Shown here piece by piece: positions 36,543 through 47,480 of a stretch of 64,000 bases of DNA; position 1 is the stretch's first letter; each line of letters opens with the position of its first letter. The notes under the pieces are model-generated. The model ran no database searches. It was given only the letters and a program-made list of their open reading frames with translations, and was not told where the DNA came from. The stretch lies in assembly GCA_000149265.1 (NCBI GenBank), contig CH000109.1, positions 85,019-149,018 of the forward strand, written 5' to 3'. The translations under genes were made by a program, and so were the position numbers. Source of the stretch: Ciona savignyi (taxonomy: Eukaryota > Chordata > Ascidiacea > Phlebobranchia > Cionidae).

Positions 36543-37169
36543 CTGGGTATATACTGGTTGTAGCAACCCGTTGTAAACCTTGTCCGTCACCACTACGCTT
36601 CCCGCTGATAAACCTGTGTGTGAATTAAATCACGATTCGATCATGACGTCAAATACCAAATACCAACCTAATCCACCGGAAGTTCCGATGCGTATAAACG
36701 TCACATCCGTGCATCCGGCAAAATGAATGAGCTTCAGCAACTGCAAAATGAAGTTTTTTAACACAAGGAGAGAATAAGATATTTACGTGTTGTTTTATTG
36801 GGTTACGTTACGAAACGATAAAGGACTGGTCAATAAGACCATGTTTTAATAAAAATCCGTATATGCATCGGTCGCTTTTATTCATTCGGCCACATGACAA
36901 TTTTATGTTTAATGCCAATGAAATAAAACCGCAAGGGGAGTGTAAGTGAACGTCGGATTTCCTAGCAGCCACTGCAGGGTTAATCGATTGCAAAGTTTAC
37001 AATTAAGCCGCTTATACATATTAGGTTTAACCTGATAAATAACTGGGTCAAAGGAACATCTAGTAAGGTCATAATCTTCTAGTCAGTGACTGGTTTCGAT
37101 CCCAAAATCTTTCAGATTTCAAACCGCAAACGTCTCCACCGATCTAGTTAACACGCCGGATTACAATGG

Positions 37170-37271
37170 ATGCCAAACCTCATGTAATACCACTGAGAGC
37201 GATGCCAAACCTCATGTAATACGACTGAGAGCGATGCCAAACCTCACCTCATGTAATACGACTGACAGCGA
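37170..37271. repeat. 32-37 bp repeat at UPP exon 3 donor, 3 units
   Basis: GATGCCAAACCTCATGTAAT recurs three times. On the gene strand each unit carries TCGCTCTCAGTCGTATTACATGAG, the end of exon 3 in two pieces of its coding sequence, followed by GTGAGG or GTTTGG. Block 1 has one unit and block 3 has four. Confidence 0.85.
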
Positions 37272-39509
37272 TGCCGCACCAATACCATGGTTGACTGATA
37301 ACACAGAGCCAACTTTGAACATCGAGTAACGTCCAGCATCACCGGAGATATCCTTCAGCTTTCGTTCACCTGGAGATAAGAATACCACATTAAGTCTGAA
37401 CCTCGCTTCACCCTGGATTAAAAGAGGTTCTTAAACCCGGGCTAAGAAATTTATGCACAAAGCTCATTTAAGCTGAAGATTAAGAATAATTTTTGGTATG
37501 CAGAAAGCTCGCTGAAGGCGGGTCTCGTGTTAGCTAATCGGAGATCTTAAATGAGGTTTCTATTGACCACACTTGGACTACAATGCAAAATTACGTTGAA
37601 TATATTTTTTACTCTTCTATGTTGGCAAGATAATATTAATCCCCTAATCTTCGTTTCATTTCCTCAAATAATTAACTCAGCCACACCACCGTGCCACGCC
37701 CACTTTTTGACCAATCACGACCGATATCCCGACCAACCGCCACCTCTATTGTGAATTGCGCAAAACAACAAACGGCATTGTCTCAATCGCTGTCAAGCAC
37801 AATAACACACACCTATTATGTCGTCACATAGGTGAGTCTTAAGTTACTCTAACCACATTGTTACCTCGTCTATGACGTAATACGCACCGCCTTTATAAAC
37901 GACAAAGGTCCCAACCTGTTGAAGAGCTTGCGTCTTCGAATTCGCTGTTACTCGGGCATCCAAGGTCGGAGTGGAGCAAGTTGGCGAAGTTTTTCATTCG
38001 TTCCGCCTTTCCACCCAGACACACAAACTGTTATTGTTGAAGTTTTTAAATGTAGATTACTTAGTGTATTTTCTTTCATTTAAAATATTCTTTCTTTTTA
38101 AACGTTGAATTACTCTATTCTACGTTGAATTAGTTCCTTCCTTTTCAGTCCGAATGACTAAAACATCACATTTAACATAACAGAGTAAAACACTACAAAA
38201 TGAGCAGTCGTGGTAATAACATACTATCTGATGTTAACATCCACAAAATATCAAAAATTAAAACGAATTCAAATGCAGATGACCCCTTGGCTGGTTTCGA
38301 TCACACAACCTTCCGACTAAAACACAAGACGAGGGTGGAAACCTACTTTCACGTCCCCAAATCTTTGTAGCAAGTTATCATCTGTGGAGATGCCAAGATG
38401 ATAAAGTGTCTCGTTCTCTGTGAGGTAAGGATTCGCTAAACGGAACGTGTTTTTGCTGCTTACCATTATTTGACGAATTCACCAATTATTTCAAATCTTA
38501 TCCAAAGAAACAAGTATTATGAAAAGTTGCTGGAATTCGGGTAAAGCTGGGTCCATAATTGGGCAAGGGTGGTTGATAATCATGGCTCTAAATCAGACCT
38601 ATATTATCACATACATCTGACGTATATTCTGTGGTACATCTGACATATATATGACGTATATTCCAACCTATATCTCAGGTATGTTTGACTCTTTTATTAT
38701 AACAAAGGTACACTTGTGGGTTATCCTGAAAAGCACCAAACACCCGTCCACCAGACCGACATTCTGACTATTATCTGATGCATATTCTAACGCACGTCCA
38801 ACGTACATTTAACGTATATAAGACGTATATTTTGAACTTTAGTCTAACGTATATTTAAAATACATTTGACTATTTCATTATACTAAAGGTAAACTTGCTA
38901 TCTTAAAACCACCAAACACCCGACCACCAGCGCGAAATGTGGTGCAGACAGAGCCTCAACTAAATATGAAATACGCTCAACAATACATTGATGCAAATAC
39001 TATGAAGTTGCCACCAATTATATGCGTCATTCTGCTGGTGTGAACATGCGGGGATATTATAGCATGATGACGTAGAGTGTAAACAAACCACACACGCGAG
39101 GCGACGCTTATTCAACGTAGATGTCGGGATACCATGTTGATATCATAACTACAGCGGCGTGGTCGGATGGTTAACGCGACTGGTACATATATAGATTTGA
39201 ATTTAAAAAAATATTTCATTTTGACAAGAACATCGTTGGTTCGAGAAACTTGGTTCTCTTAAAAACTTAGTTATTACATGAATTGCAGTGGCGAATGGTT
39301 AAAGCAAACGATACATATACCGATTATTACATAAAAACGATCTTGGTAATGAGCCTATTATGGTTTCGAAATCTATCCCGATAACTAGTCACTGTAATAA
39401 TTTGAAAATTTAACTGGTTAGGTTTTAAAAAAAGTAATGCTTTAAAATAATGCTCTGCTCCGGCAACCTATCATTTCATAGTATTGCCCTTATTGCCAGG
39501 CATGTATTA

Positions 39510-41030
39510 CTTAGGGAATACACAGACTGTTTGTCGCCTTATATTCAAATTAGACTAATAAATCCATTTCGTTTGACAAACAAGATTTATGAATCATTGT
39601 GCAGAGCAGGCACGTCTGGACGGAGCGCTTTGTAGCTACAGCGAAAAAGACAAATACGAATGTGAACGAATCGGTTGGTTGCTTTGTGTGTCGAACCAGC
39701 GCCCCCTGGGTCTATGGAATACATTGGGACTGTGTGAATATATATCACCTCCGGACAACCCGGTCTGAAAAATTATGCTAGACCATGCCCAGTTTTTGGC
39801 CCATGATTATTTCTTACACCTGCACCCGAAGATATCCCATGGTTACATGCTCGCCCATTTTCATTTTTTATTAAAACCCCGAAGAACAATTATGTACAAA
39901 ATCATAAATAACTTTGCGGTTAGCTATGCGGTTAAGCTATCATCGCTTAATACAGACATAGTGGAATCACATTAAGGTATTGGTTTGTTAACATCATATT
40001 GCGCCGGTGTCGGTCTTCTACTGCGTCTCTACCGCCAACGCATTTTGGTACTTCTTTAATAATTCGCACCATTAATATTGCTGAAGATATATGGTCGCTA
40101 GCTAGTAGTTTGCTTTCTTGGGCAAGACACTTAGCGAACATTTCCTGAACCGAGAAAAAATATAATAAATTTAAAAAAATAAAAAAAATTTACTGTTGTG
40201 GAATCTTAATCATACTGTTGCGTGCAGTTATCCAGACAGTAATTTTGTGCCCTGTAATTAATCATGCTCGCGTGTGTGTAATAATCATTTACTTTGGTAT
40301 GCAACATGCTTTGTGTGAATTTCGTGCTATATATTCCGACGTGTTTCACTTTAATTTCATGCACTACGATTAACTACCAAGTACCTCCAATACAGAAATA
40401 CAACACATACCCAACACACTGCAACAGTGTCGGTAACCTGACGATAAAAGCGGGGTGATTTGACGATTGCCCGTGTGTTAACTCCCTTGTGTTTTACCAT
40501 TCTCGGGGGGAAACGTGAATATCCTGCCATTAAACGCTCGTCCACACTTTACTTCCTTCAGTTTCTAATAAGGTTTATTGGGTCGAATGGTTAACGTTGC
40601 CGAACCAACAAGGCTTTGTGTAAAGAAGGTTTTAATGGCGAGCCCATCACGGGCACGGAACTCAGGCATGTAAGAAATCGAAAAAAACCTTAACCTGTTA
40701 AAAAATTCAGCTTTTAAACGGTGTGAATATTTAAAATGTTAATATTTCCCTCACACAGGGGTCGCTATTTCTTCTTGCCCGTCCCTGAACTGTGCACCAG
40801 CGACATCCAGTGACAGAGAATGAAGACGGGCTTGGAGCTGCTCGCTGGTTATGGCATTCTCGGTAAGGATATAAGTGGACGCCACATCTTCAGCATCTTG
40901 AGTGGGTTTAAAAGAAGAGAAACCATGTCGTTTATCGGACAATTTTCTTGACTGGTTTGGTTTGTGTCTGTTTAAAGTATATCATGAAAAGTATGTAAAT
41001 AAAGCTTAACGTTATCACCACCTTAGTTCT
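39510..41030 (+). pseudogene. Inverted UPP 3'-end remnant, copy E
   Basis: Same layout as copy D at 20.6 kb: the first half of exon 7 (near 39599-39660), then unrelated sequence, then the end of the last exon with AGTATGTAAATAAAGC near 40990. Here an extra segment of about 195 bp (40759-40953) separates the acceptor-like CACACAGG from the exon end. Copies D and E share all breakpoints, so one inverted fragment was duplicated along with the block. Confidence 0.72.
40751..40953 (-). other. Exon-like open segment inserted in remnant E, unrecognised
   Basis: The minus strand is open for about 65 codons, ending in a TGA, with unbiased amino-acid content (for example SFKPTQDAEDVAS and ITSEQLQARLHSL) and higher GC than its surroundings. 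There is no ATG at the start of the frame. Copy D lacks it. It looks like a piece of a real coding sequence, perhaps captured from a transcript, but I do not recognise the protein. Confidence 0.45.
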
Positions 41031-41227
41031 TAGAGTTGTAAAGTTATATTAATTTATATCCGACGCATTGCTAAACAATTTAATCACGTGTTTTTTCTGC
41101 TGTGCTTTTCCCCAAAGCTAAAATGTCATGCTTTTATTATATAAGACGCAATTCCTATCTTAAATCCTTAACAACTCTTCTATAAAGAGGTTATTTGGGG
41201 CCACACTAAAGGGAAGGAAAACGGGGA

Positions 41228-41415
41228 ACTACGTCGGTTGTGTCCTTGGGCAAGGCACTTTACGGACATTCCCTGAACCCAGCGGATTAATGGGTTCTAC
41301 CAAATTGAAGGAACGTGTTCATACACAACACACTGCAACAGCTCCGGTAACACGGTGGGGGCGAGGTGATCTGACGATTGTCGTCTGACGATATCATATC
41401 CTATCTTATCCTACT
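41228..41415 (+). repeat. SINE family 1, head missing
   Basis: It begins at GTCGGTTGTGTCCTTGGGC and runs to TCCTATCTTATCCT. The tRNA-like head is absent. Confidence 0.75.
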
Positions 41416-41639
41416 GACTAAAAGTAGGAAAAGCCTATGTAACCCTCACATCTTTAACCCATAACTAACCACAGCTCTAAATTTAATACATACCATAACC
41501 TCCTAATGTGCATTTTAATAACCAGTTTGCCACCTTTCCATACTCCCCTCTTTCCCTTCTTAATTTTTTCCCCGGTTCTTGGTTTACCGCCACGCGGTGG
41601 CCCACAGAGCAGTTTTATGAAGTGAGTGAGAGCGAAACA

Positions 41640-41845
41640 CGACCAGGCGGTCGTGTGGCCGTATGGTTAATGGGACCAATACATTTTTTACCTATAATGA
41701 AAACGATCCGACTGACGAGCCCATCATGGGTTAGAAAATCGACTCGGTTAAAAAAGAAAGTATGCGAATAGTAGGGTCATGCGGTCGAATAGGTAACGCG
41801 AACGAGACGTACGTCATTGCTGTACAAAACTGACGACCCGGTGTG
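41640..41845 (+). repeat. Two family 2 tRNA-like repeats in tandem
   Basis: GTCGTGTGGCCGTATGGTTA with GACGAGCCCATCATGGGTTA, followed by GTCATGCGGTCGAATAGGTA. The first is the best tRNA-Ser-like copy in the window. Confidence 0.5.
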
Positions 41846-41847
41846 CT

Positions 41848-42250
41848 AGTACTGTGCCAACCAACATGCATATATGAGCTGGATTTTATTGTTCTCACAC
41901 TTGGGGAGGTAAACTGCACAAAGCAAAGGTTGTATGGCGTCCCAACATCTCGGCACTGCTTGTATACCTAAGTAGAAATAGTAGAAACTGTCAAGGTATG
42001 GGGCAGTGGTTAAGACATTAAATAACAAATGAGAATGCTGCATAAAATCAGAATGCAACCTAGAATACTAGCACAGGGAATTCTGTTATTTCTCAGGGTT
42101 GTAAATTCTGGATATATAAGAGAAAAAAAGGTTGTTAACCTTTCGTAAAAAGTAAGACTTTGTGTACATTGCGCAAAGTCTGCTATGCTAGTAACGCCGG
42201 CTGGTACATTGTGTTTACTCAGCAAATAAAGGCAGCTCAAAGTGCGTACA
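41848..42250 (+). repeat. Duplicate of the nucleotidyltransferase gene's 5' flank
   Basis: It aligns with 43062-43580, directly upstream of the 776-residue gene: shared CTCACACTTGGGGARGTAAA, AAGGTATGGGGCAGTGGTTA and GTGTTTACTCAGCAAATAAA. Here the copy ends at GTGCGTACAGTTA and is followed by a SINE, not a gene. The nearer copy has an extra 90-bp stretch around 43310-43400. Confidence 0.8.
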
Positions 42251-42254
42251 GTTA

Positions 42255-42412
42255 GTCGGTTGTGTCCTTGGGCAAGGCACTTTACGGACATTGCCTGAAC
42301 CCGGCGGATTAATGGGTTCTACTATATTAAAGGAACGTGTGAATCATACACAACACACTGCAATAGCTCCGTTAGCGCCACGGTGGACGCGGTGACGGAT
42401 CAAACTGCGATT
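42255..42412 (+). repeat. SINE family 1, head missing
   Basis: It begins at the same GTCGGTTGTGTCCTTGGGC point as the copy at 41228 and runs to a degraded 3' region. Confidence 0.7.
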
Positions 42413-43050
42413 TCGGGCTTTTAAAAAAATACACGGGTTTGAAAAATAAATTCGGTTGAAAGAGGATAGAAAATTCAGCCTCTCGCTACAATCCATGGTG
42501 AAAACCAAATCCCTGCAATTATTTACTCTGAGATATATATAAATTCCACAGAAATCTTAGGTACGAGCCTATCATCAATACTTTGCTTGGTAAATAAAGA
42601 TGCATATGTTTTTTGAAAACGTAATATATCGATTTGTATACTAAATTTGACCTTACTTTTGGGATGGGAGATCCGAAACTCGGCACGTTAAAATAGGTTA
42701 AATTACATTTTCTTTTACGGCAGTCGTTTTTCATTCCGCCTATACACAAATTCTAACAAAGCTGCCATTTTGTATATAGTTATCACGTAATATGGAGTTT
42801 GATATTCGAATTTAATCTCTTTATAATACCATTGGCGATCTTTTAAATTACCGATTACTTTAAACTATATTAGCCTATCTGTTTGAATAGTTAAATCATC
42901 ACGGGGATATTTCTATGGGTTTTAATTTTACCACAAAGGCACTAGGTTCAACCAAGGTAGGATTATAAAAATGCCTTAGCTTAGGGTTTTTAAACCAATA
43001 TTAAACTAGTTTTAGCTAGTTTCGAGTCCACAACCTTTTGACTGAAGGTC
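42413..43050. other. Non-genic interval
   Basis: AT-rich sequence between the two copies of the 5' flank. I see no exon, RNA gene or repeat family here. Confidence 0.5.
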
Positions 43051-43638
43051 AGACGCACTATTATTGTGCCAAACAACATGCAACACCAAATATATAAGTT
43101 GGATATTATTGTTCTCACACTTGGGGAAGTAAACTGCACAAAGCAAAGGTTGTATGGCGTCCCAACATCTCGCCACTGCTCGTATACCTAAGTAGAAATA
43201 GTAGAAACTGTCAAGGTATGGGGCAGTGGTTAAGATATTAAACAATAAATGGGAATGCTGCATAAAATCAGAATGAAATTTAGAATGCTACCACAGGGAA
43301 TTCTGTTTATCTAAGATATCCTTCGGTAAAATTCTGGTAAAATATAATTTGTCAGAATACCTTGTGCCCATCATATCTATGAAGATAAATACAACGCATT
43401 TTGATTAAATTCTGTTATTTCTCAGGGTTGTAAATTCTGAAAAGGAGAAAAAAGAAAGTCTACAACATTCAGTAAAAATAAGACTTTGTGTACATTGCGC
43501 AACAAGTCTGCTATGCTGGTAACTCTCTGTCTGATACATTGTGTTTACTCAGCAAATAAAGGCAGCTCACAGTGCGTACTAATTAGAGTGAATTCCTAAA
43601 CGTTATTATCGGGTTGTTTCTCAGTCAGGAAGGTTGAA

Positions 43639-45969
43639 ATGGAAGTTGATGAGATTGGTGAGATTGAAAAGAATCTGGTTCAGCAGTTGAAGTCATTATG
43701 TGATGGAAATGGGAAGGAAATTGATCCGATAAAATCAGTTCCAATATTTCGCGATCTTGCCAAGGTTTATGAAAATAAAACTCAGAATAAAAAGAGGAAT
43801 TGTATTCGTAGTGCAGCTCTGCTTAACGCTGCTATTGTAAGAGAGCCAAACAACCTACAAATTAAAAGGGAACTTCAAAGGTTCTGCTCTGCTGTTCTGC
43901 TTAAAGCAAATTCCAAAAACGTTTATTCTGATTTGGTAAAAATTACCAAGAAATTGCGGAATAAACTAAATAAAGCAAGACAACAACTCGGAAAACGTTT
44001 TAATGAATTAAACCGAATCTCAGATAACGTAAAAGGCAAAAAACTTTTTGGGCTGGAAAATAAGAAAGTCACAGATGTTCGAAATCTTCAAAATAAAGTT
44101 GCAAGGAAATACAGTGAGCTGATGAAGTCCGTTTCTGATAATTGCATTGAAATTATGGGAGAACCCCCGTGCAAATATTCTGTAGCAGCAATGGGTTCCT
44201 TAGCACGATCTGAGGTTACATTGTATTCAGATATGGAGTTCATTATTCTTCTTGAAAATAATGTTTCTAAGAGTAAAGATAAAGAAATGATCTTGAGGTA
44301 TTTTCGATGGTTTTCTACAATTTTTCACATTGTTATAATCAATCTCAGAGAAACCATGATTCCTTCTGTTGCAATTCCAAGTTTAAATTGGTTTTATGAC
44401 AAGGTCACACCAAATGGTGTTACATTCGATGGCATGATGCCACATGCAAGCAAAATTCCACTTGGAAGGCAACCGACTGAAAAGAAACCATGGAAAACTG
44501 AACTTATAAAAACAGTGAATGAAATGCTTGAACACTTAAAACCGGAGATAAATCTCAAAGAAGGATATCACCTCGGGGAAATGCTAAGCAAAACTAGTTA
44601 TATTTCTGGTGATAAAATAACTTTTGATGAATATCAGCAAAGGTCGCATGCAGTTGTAACACGTAACGATAAAGAAAGTCAATTTTCGGAGCTGCTTAAA
44701 CAAATTGATGAGGATTTGCAGAATTTAGATATTTTATTTCAACAATTAAGTGTATCAGTGAATTTGCAAAGTTTCAATATCAAGAGAGTTATTTATCGCA
44801 GTGCTACTATTTTCGTAGCAGCGATCGGCCGAATTTATTCCATCAAAGAATCATCATGCTTTGGTATCATCGATAAATTAGAAGAAGATAAAAGATGTAG
44901 TGGAATCGTGGCTCACAAACTTAGATTTATGGTGGCAATAGCTTGTGAGCTCAGGTTTAAAGTTTACCAATTAAACGGAAGACAGGATGACATTTTTATG
45001 GAAGATTTTGGTTATAAGAAAGTTGTTTCAGGTTTGGTTGAACTTATTGGGAAACGAAGTCTTTCAACATTTATGGTAACTACATTCATGATACAAGTAA
45101 TATTAAAGGTTAAGTTATTAACTGATGCTCGACTTGATCTTGATGCATTAAAAGATTCTTTGAAGGTATTCGCTGCAAACCTTTATACGTTGCCCCAGCT
45201 TGGTTTCATGAATGACTTGAAGCTAGAAATTGCAAAACTCGGCTCCACTATTCAACCCAGCGTTATTGGAATTAAAACCTGTTTATTCGCGGTAATGAAT
45301 TTAGATAAAATGAATGAATACCAGCTTGGATTGAATTTGTGTCGGAAAATACTTCCTTTATGTAAATATGCTTTCGATGTTTGTAGAGCTAAAGTTCATG
45401 AGCTACGATGCAACGTAGGATTGGGTCGGTATGATGCACGAGAAGTTGAAGCTCAACTTGTTGAGTTGGATGAACTGATGGTATCTGTTGAAGCGGCACC
45501 ACCTGGTGATGTGATGCGATGTGTTGTTGCATGTGATTATGCTCTTTGCTTACATCGGCTTGGCCGCTTCCATCGTGCAGTTGATGTTTGGGAAAGATGT
45601 CTTCATTATAATGAACAATGGCAACAAACAGCAGATGCCGCATATGGAATGAAATTCAACAACCACTGGCGGGTAATACATTACTCAAATTCACTTCAAG
45701 CAGTTGGAAAGTACGACAAGTCAATTGAAGTGTCGCAAAAAGTTTTGGGAATGTTGGAAGGAACCAACCGAAGTACAAACTTACATATGTACATTTATGC
45801 CATTCTCGGTAGTGGCTATCTTGGCATGAAGAAATATTTTAAATCTTTTATTTGTTTTTTTGAATCTGCCAGAATAACCAGTTCTATCGATTACGAACCA
45901 TCATATCGAAAAGAAAATATTCAAACAGTTTACGAACACTTACTCACCGACGATTACCACAATATTTAA
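43639..45969 (+). CDS. Single-exon nucleotidyltransferase-fold protein with TPR-like C terminus
   Basis: A 776-residue frame without introns. Residues 185-206 read MGSLARSEVTLYSDMEFIIL: GS, ten residues, then D198-x-E200, the metal- and nucleotide-binding signature of the Pol-beta-like superfamily, closest by eye to the DUF294/GlnD N-terminal group. A conserved-looking FDGMMPHASKIPLGR follows at about 263-277. About residues 640-760 contain alternating small and aromatic positions (GKYDKSIEVSQKVL, GSGYLGMKKYFKSFICFFE) typical of TPR helices, which bind proteins. Residues 1-130 are helical and lysine-rich. The start has a good context (GAAATGG), and AATAAA lies 52 bp past the stop. The substrate is unknown. 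Relatives with this layout occur in invertebrates and bacteria. A retrocopy or an old transfer are both possible. Confidence 0.8.
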   Translation: MEVDEIGEIEKNLVQQLKSLCDGNGKEIDPIKSVPIFRDLAKVYENKTQNKKRNCIRSAALLNAAIVREPNNLQIKRELQRFCSAVLLKANSKNVYSDLVKITKKLRNKLNKARQQLGKRFNELNRISDNVKGKKLFGLENKKVTDVRNLQNKVARKYSELMKSVSDNCIEIMGEPPCKYSVAAMGSLARSEVTLYSDMEFIILLENNVSKSKDKEMILRYFRWFSTIFHIVIINLRETMIPSVAIPSLNWFYDKVTPNGVTFDGMMPHASKIPLGRQPTEKKPWKTELIKTVNEMLEHLKPEINLKEGYHLGEMLSKTSYISGDKITFDEYQQRSHAVVTRNDKESQFSELLKQIDEDLQNLDILFQQLSVSVNLQSFNIKRVIYRSATIFVAAIGRIYSIKESSCFGIIDKLEEDKRCSGIVAHKLRFMVAIACELRFKVYQLNGRQDDIFMEDFGYKKVVSGLVELIGKRSLSTFMVTTFMIQVILKVKLLTDARLDLDALKDSLKVFAANLYTLPQLGFMNDLKLEIAKLGSTIQPSVIGIKTCLFAVMNLDKMNEYQLGLNLCRKILPLCKYAFDVCRAKVHELRCNVGLGRYDAREVEAQLVELDELMVSVEAAPPGDVMRCVVACDYALCLHRLGRFHRAVDVWERCLHYNEQWQQTADAAYGMKFNNHWRVIHYSNSLQAVGKYDKSIEVSQKVLGMLEGTNRSTNLHMYIYAILGSGYLGMKKYFKSFICFFESARITSSIDYEPSYRKENIQTVYEHLLTDDYHNI

Positions 45970-46020
45970 TTAAATCGTGACTTTTCTTTGAATCTCGATT
46001 GAAATATGTTTTAAAATGTT

Positions 46021-46026
46021 AATAAA
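46021..46026 (+). terminator. Polyadenylation signal AATAAA
   Basis: A canonical hexamer 52 bp after the stop codon of the nucleotidyltransferase-like gene, followed by a GT-rich stretch. Confidence 0.6.
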
Positions 46027-46029
46027 ACA

Positions 46030-46830
46030 GTGATATTGTGGTATCGACGCTTCCACATAAATAATTGTTTCGCTGCGTGTTATAACTATTAATTCGAAAT
46101 GTATTTATGAATTTGTTTCGGTGTATTTAGTGTCATGTTACTTAGTTTATAAATCTTCTGTGTCCACTATGTAATACCCTATCATGTCTTGTGTTCCACA
46201 TAATTTTCCTGTTCTTATACTTACATGGACTGTAATTAATTCTTCAATATGCTTGATTTGGAAAATTCTTTTATCACACATGTGTTCTGTTATAATCTTA
46301 TTGCTGCTTGCATATAATAATAACTATTATCTTGGTTAGAGTATATTACAAATTTTGGACCCCACCCGAAAGGTTATGAAATCGAAACGAGCCAGTAGGT
46401 TTGCCAGTTGGATTCTTAGATTTTACAGGAATTGATGAGAGCTTTTTAAACAGTTTAAAAAAGTCACGACGACAAGTTGACATAAAAAAGAAACAAAAAT
46501 ATCCCCCGTCAACCACATTGTCGCTAACGTAGGTTGGTCTGCATTCTCACAGTTTTAAACGAATTGTTATTAAGAGTTACAACGTTAACAAAATTCTATC
46601 GCATCAGACTGTAGATTGGAAGCAAATGTCTGGAAACAGTGTGTTCATGGTTTACATTTTATTGTACAGTTTCCTTCTTGCCTCAAAACAAAACTACAAA
46701 GTTCGCCACAACCTCTTAGTTTATTGTTGAAAACTTGATCGAACTAAAACAATTTTCAGAAACAAGGAGAATTAACCTCACCAACAATAGTCGTCAGATT
46801 CAACGTTTGAGGTTTATCGGGGGGTTTTAA
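46030..46830. other. 3' flank of the nucleotidyltransferase gene
   Basis: No gene seen. From 46712 the sequence again matches the interblock sequence at 23705. Confidence 0.5.
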
Positions 46831-47480
46831 CCCTCTGTAAGCGCAGCTTGGCGTTATGGATGGACGCTCTGTGCTGCTGCGTGTGGCTCGAATATATGCT
46901 GACTCCGATATCCGACTTCCAAAGATCGAGTCCACGCTTATTAAACGTTGGTTAGTTTATTGTCAAACGTTGTGAATACGAACACACGAATAAATCAATG
47001 CACTTTACTGGGAAATCACTTCGCAGCGACCGAATCGCGTTAGAATAACTGCGCGATTCGATTAATAGACAGTTCGTTTTCCTTTGCGGCTTGTCAACTC
47101 GTTCTTTGTTTAATCCGACAGAAGCGTCTTTTGTCTTGTTCCTTCTGTCAACTATGCCACAAAGTCTCAATAACCTGGCTGGCGCTTAACGCGCCAGGTG
47201 GAAGTCACCTCGGTCTCTTCTCAGCCCAACCACCAGTCCGTCCAAGCCTCGATTCTATCTCCTCTTCAGTCCATCAGTCAGGCCAAGAATTCGGACAACG
47301 CCCGTAACACTTCGTCGCACATGAACAGGCCTCAGGCGTCTCGTGACGAATACGTCATAACGATCTCCGGTCAACTTGCGTCATACTGTTCTCATTGTGA
47401 TTCTGCAGTTTCCGAGTGGATGACGTCAATCTGATCGCGGATGTTGATAATTAAGATGGGTTACATAGGCGATCGCCGCA
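46830..47480. other. Unassigned GC-richer insert
   Basis: The paralogous interval in front of block 2 (near 23820-23880) lacks this stretch. It is richer in GC and CpG than its surroundings, with a 27-bp imperfect palindrome at 47173-47199 around GCGCTTAACGCGCC. Short open frames exist on both strands (46952-47170 minus, 47198-47434 plus), neither recognisable. It could be an LTR or other non-coding element. Confidence 0.4.

Larger units (their letters stand above)
33961..38466 (-). pseudogene. UPP-like: Uridine phosphorylase, copy 2, frameshifted in last exon
   Basis: Exons: 38347-38466, 37916-38027, 37248-37369, 36668-36740, 36543-36613, 35023-35158, 34676-34825 and a last exon ending at 34158. 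The first seven have the same lengths and phases as copies 1 and 3, and RIGTSGG, FYEEQARLDG and EMES are all present. In the last exon one extra C near 34131 turns the conserved VTVVDRL into VTVVG followed by TAG (34127-34129), removing about 36 C-terminal residues. These include the last core strand of the phosphorylase fold, so activity is doubtful. Exon 1 gives the full N terminus (MVSSKNTFRLANPYLTENET). The exon 5 donor is GTTCCA, different from the GTGCAT of the repeats behind it. Confidence 0.82.
25670..38520. repeat. Duplicated block, copy 2 (both genes broken)
   Basis: Colinear with blocks 1 and 3. Its private features are the 16-bp minisatellite at 31752, the TG...CA element at 33187 and the greatly expanded 50-bp minisatellite. 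It lacks the AACTGAACCCC tract. Confidence 0.9.

Noticed and set aside
45389-45643. Minus-strand open frame inside the nucleotidyltransferase gene
   Set aside because: Antisense shadow of a long real coding region.
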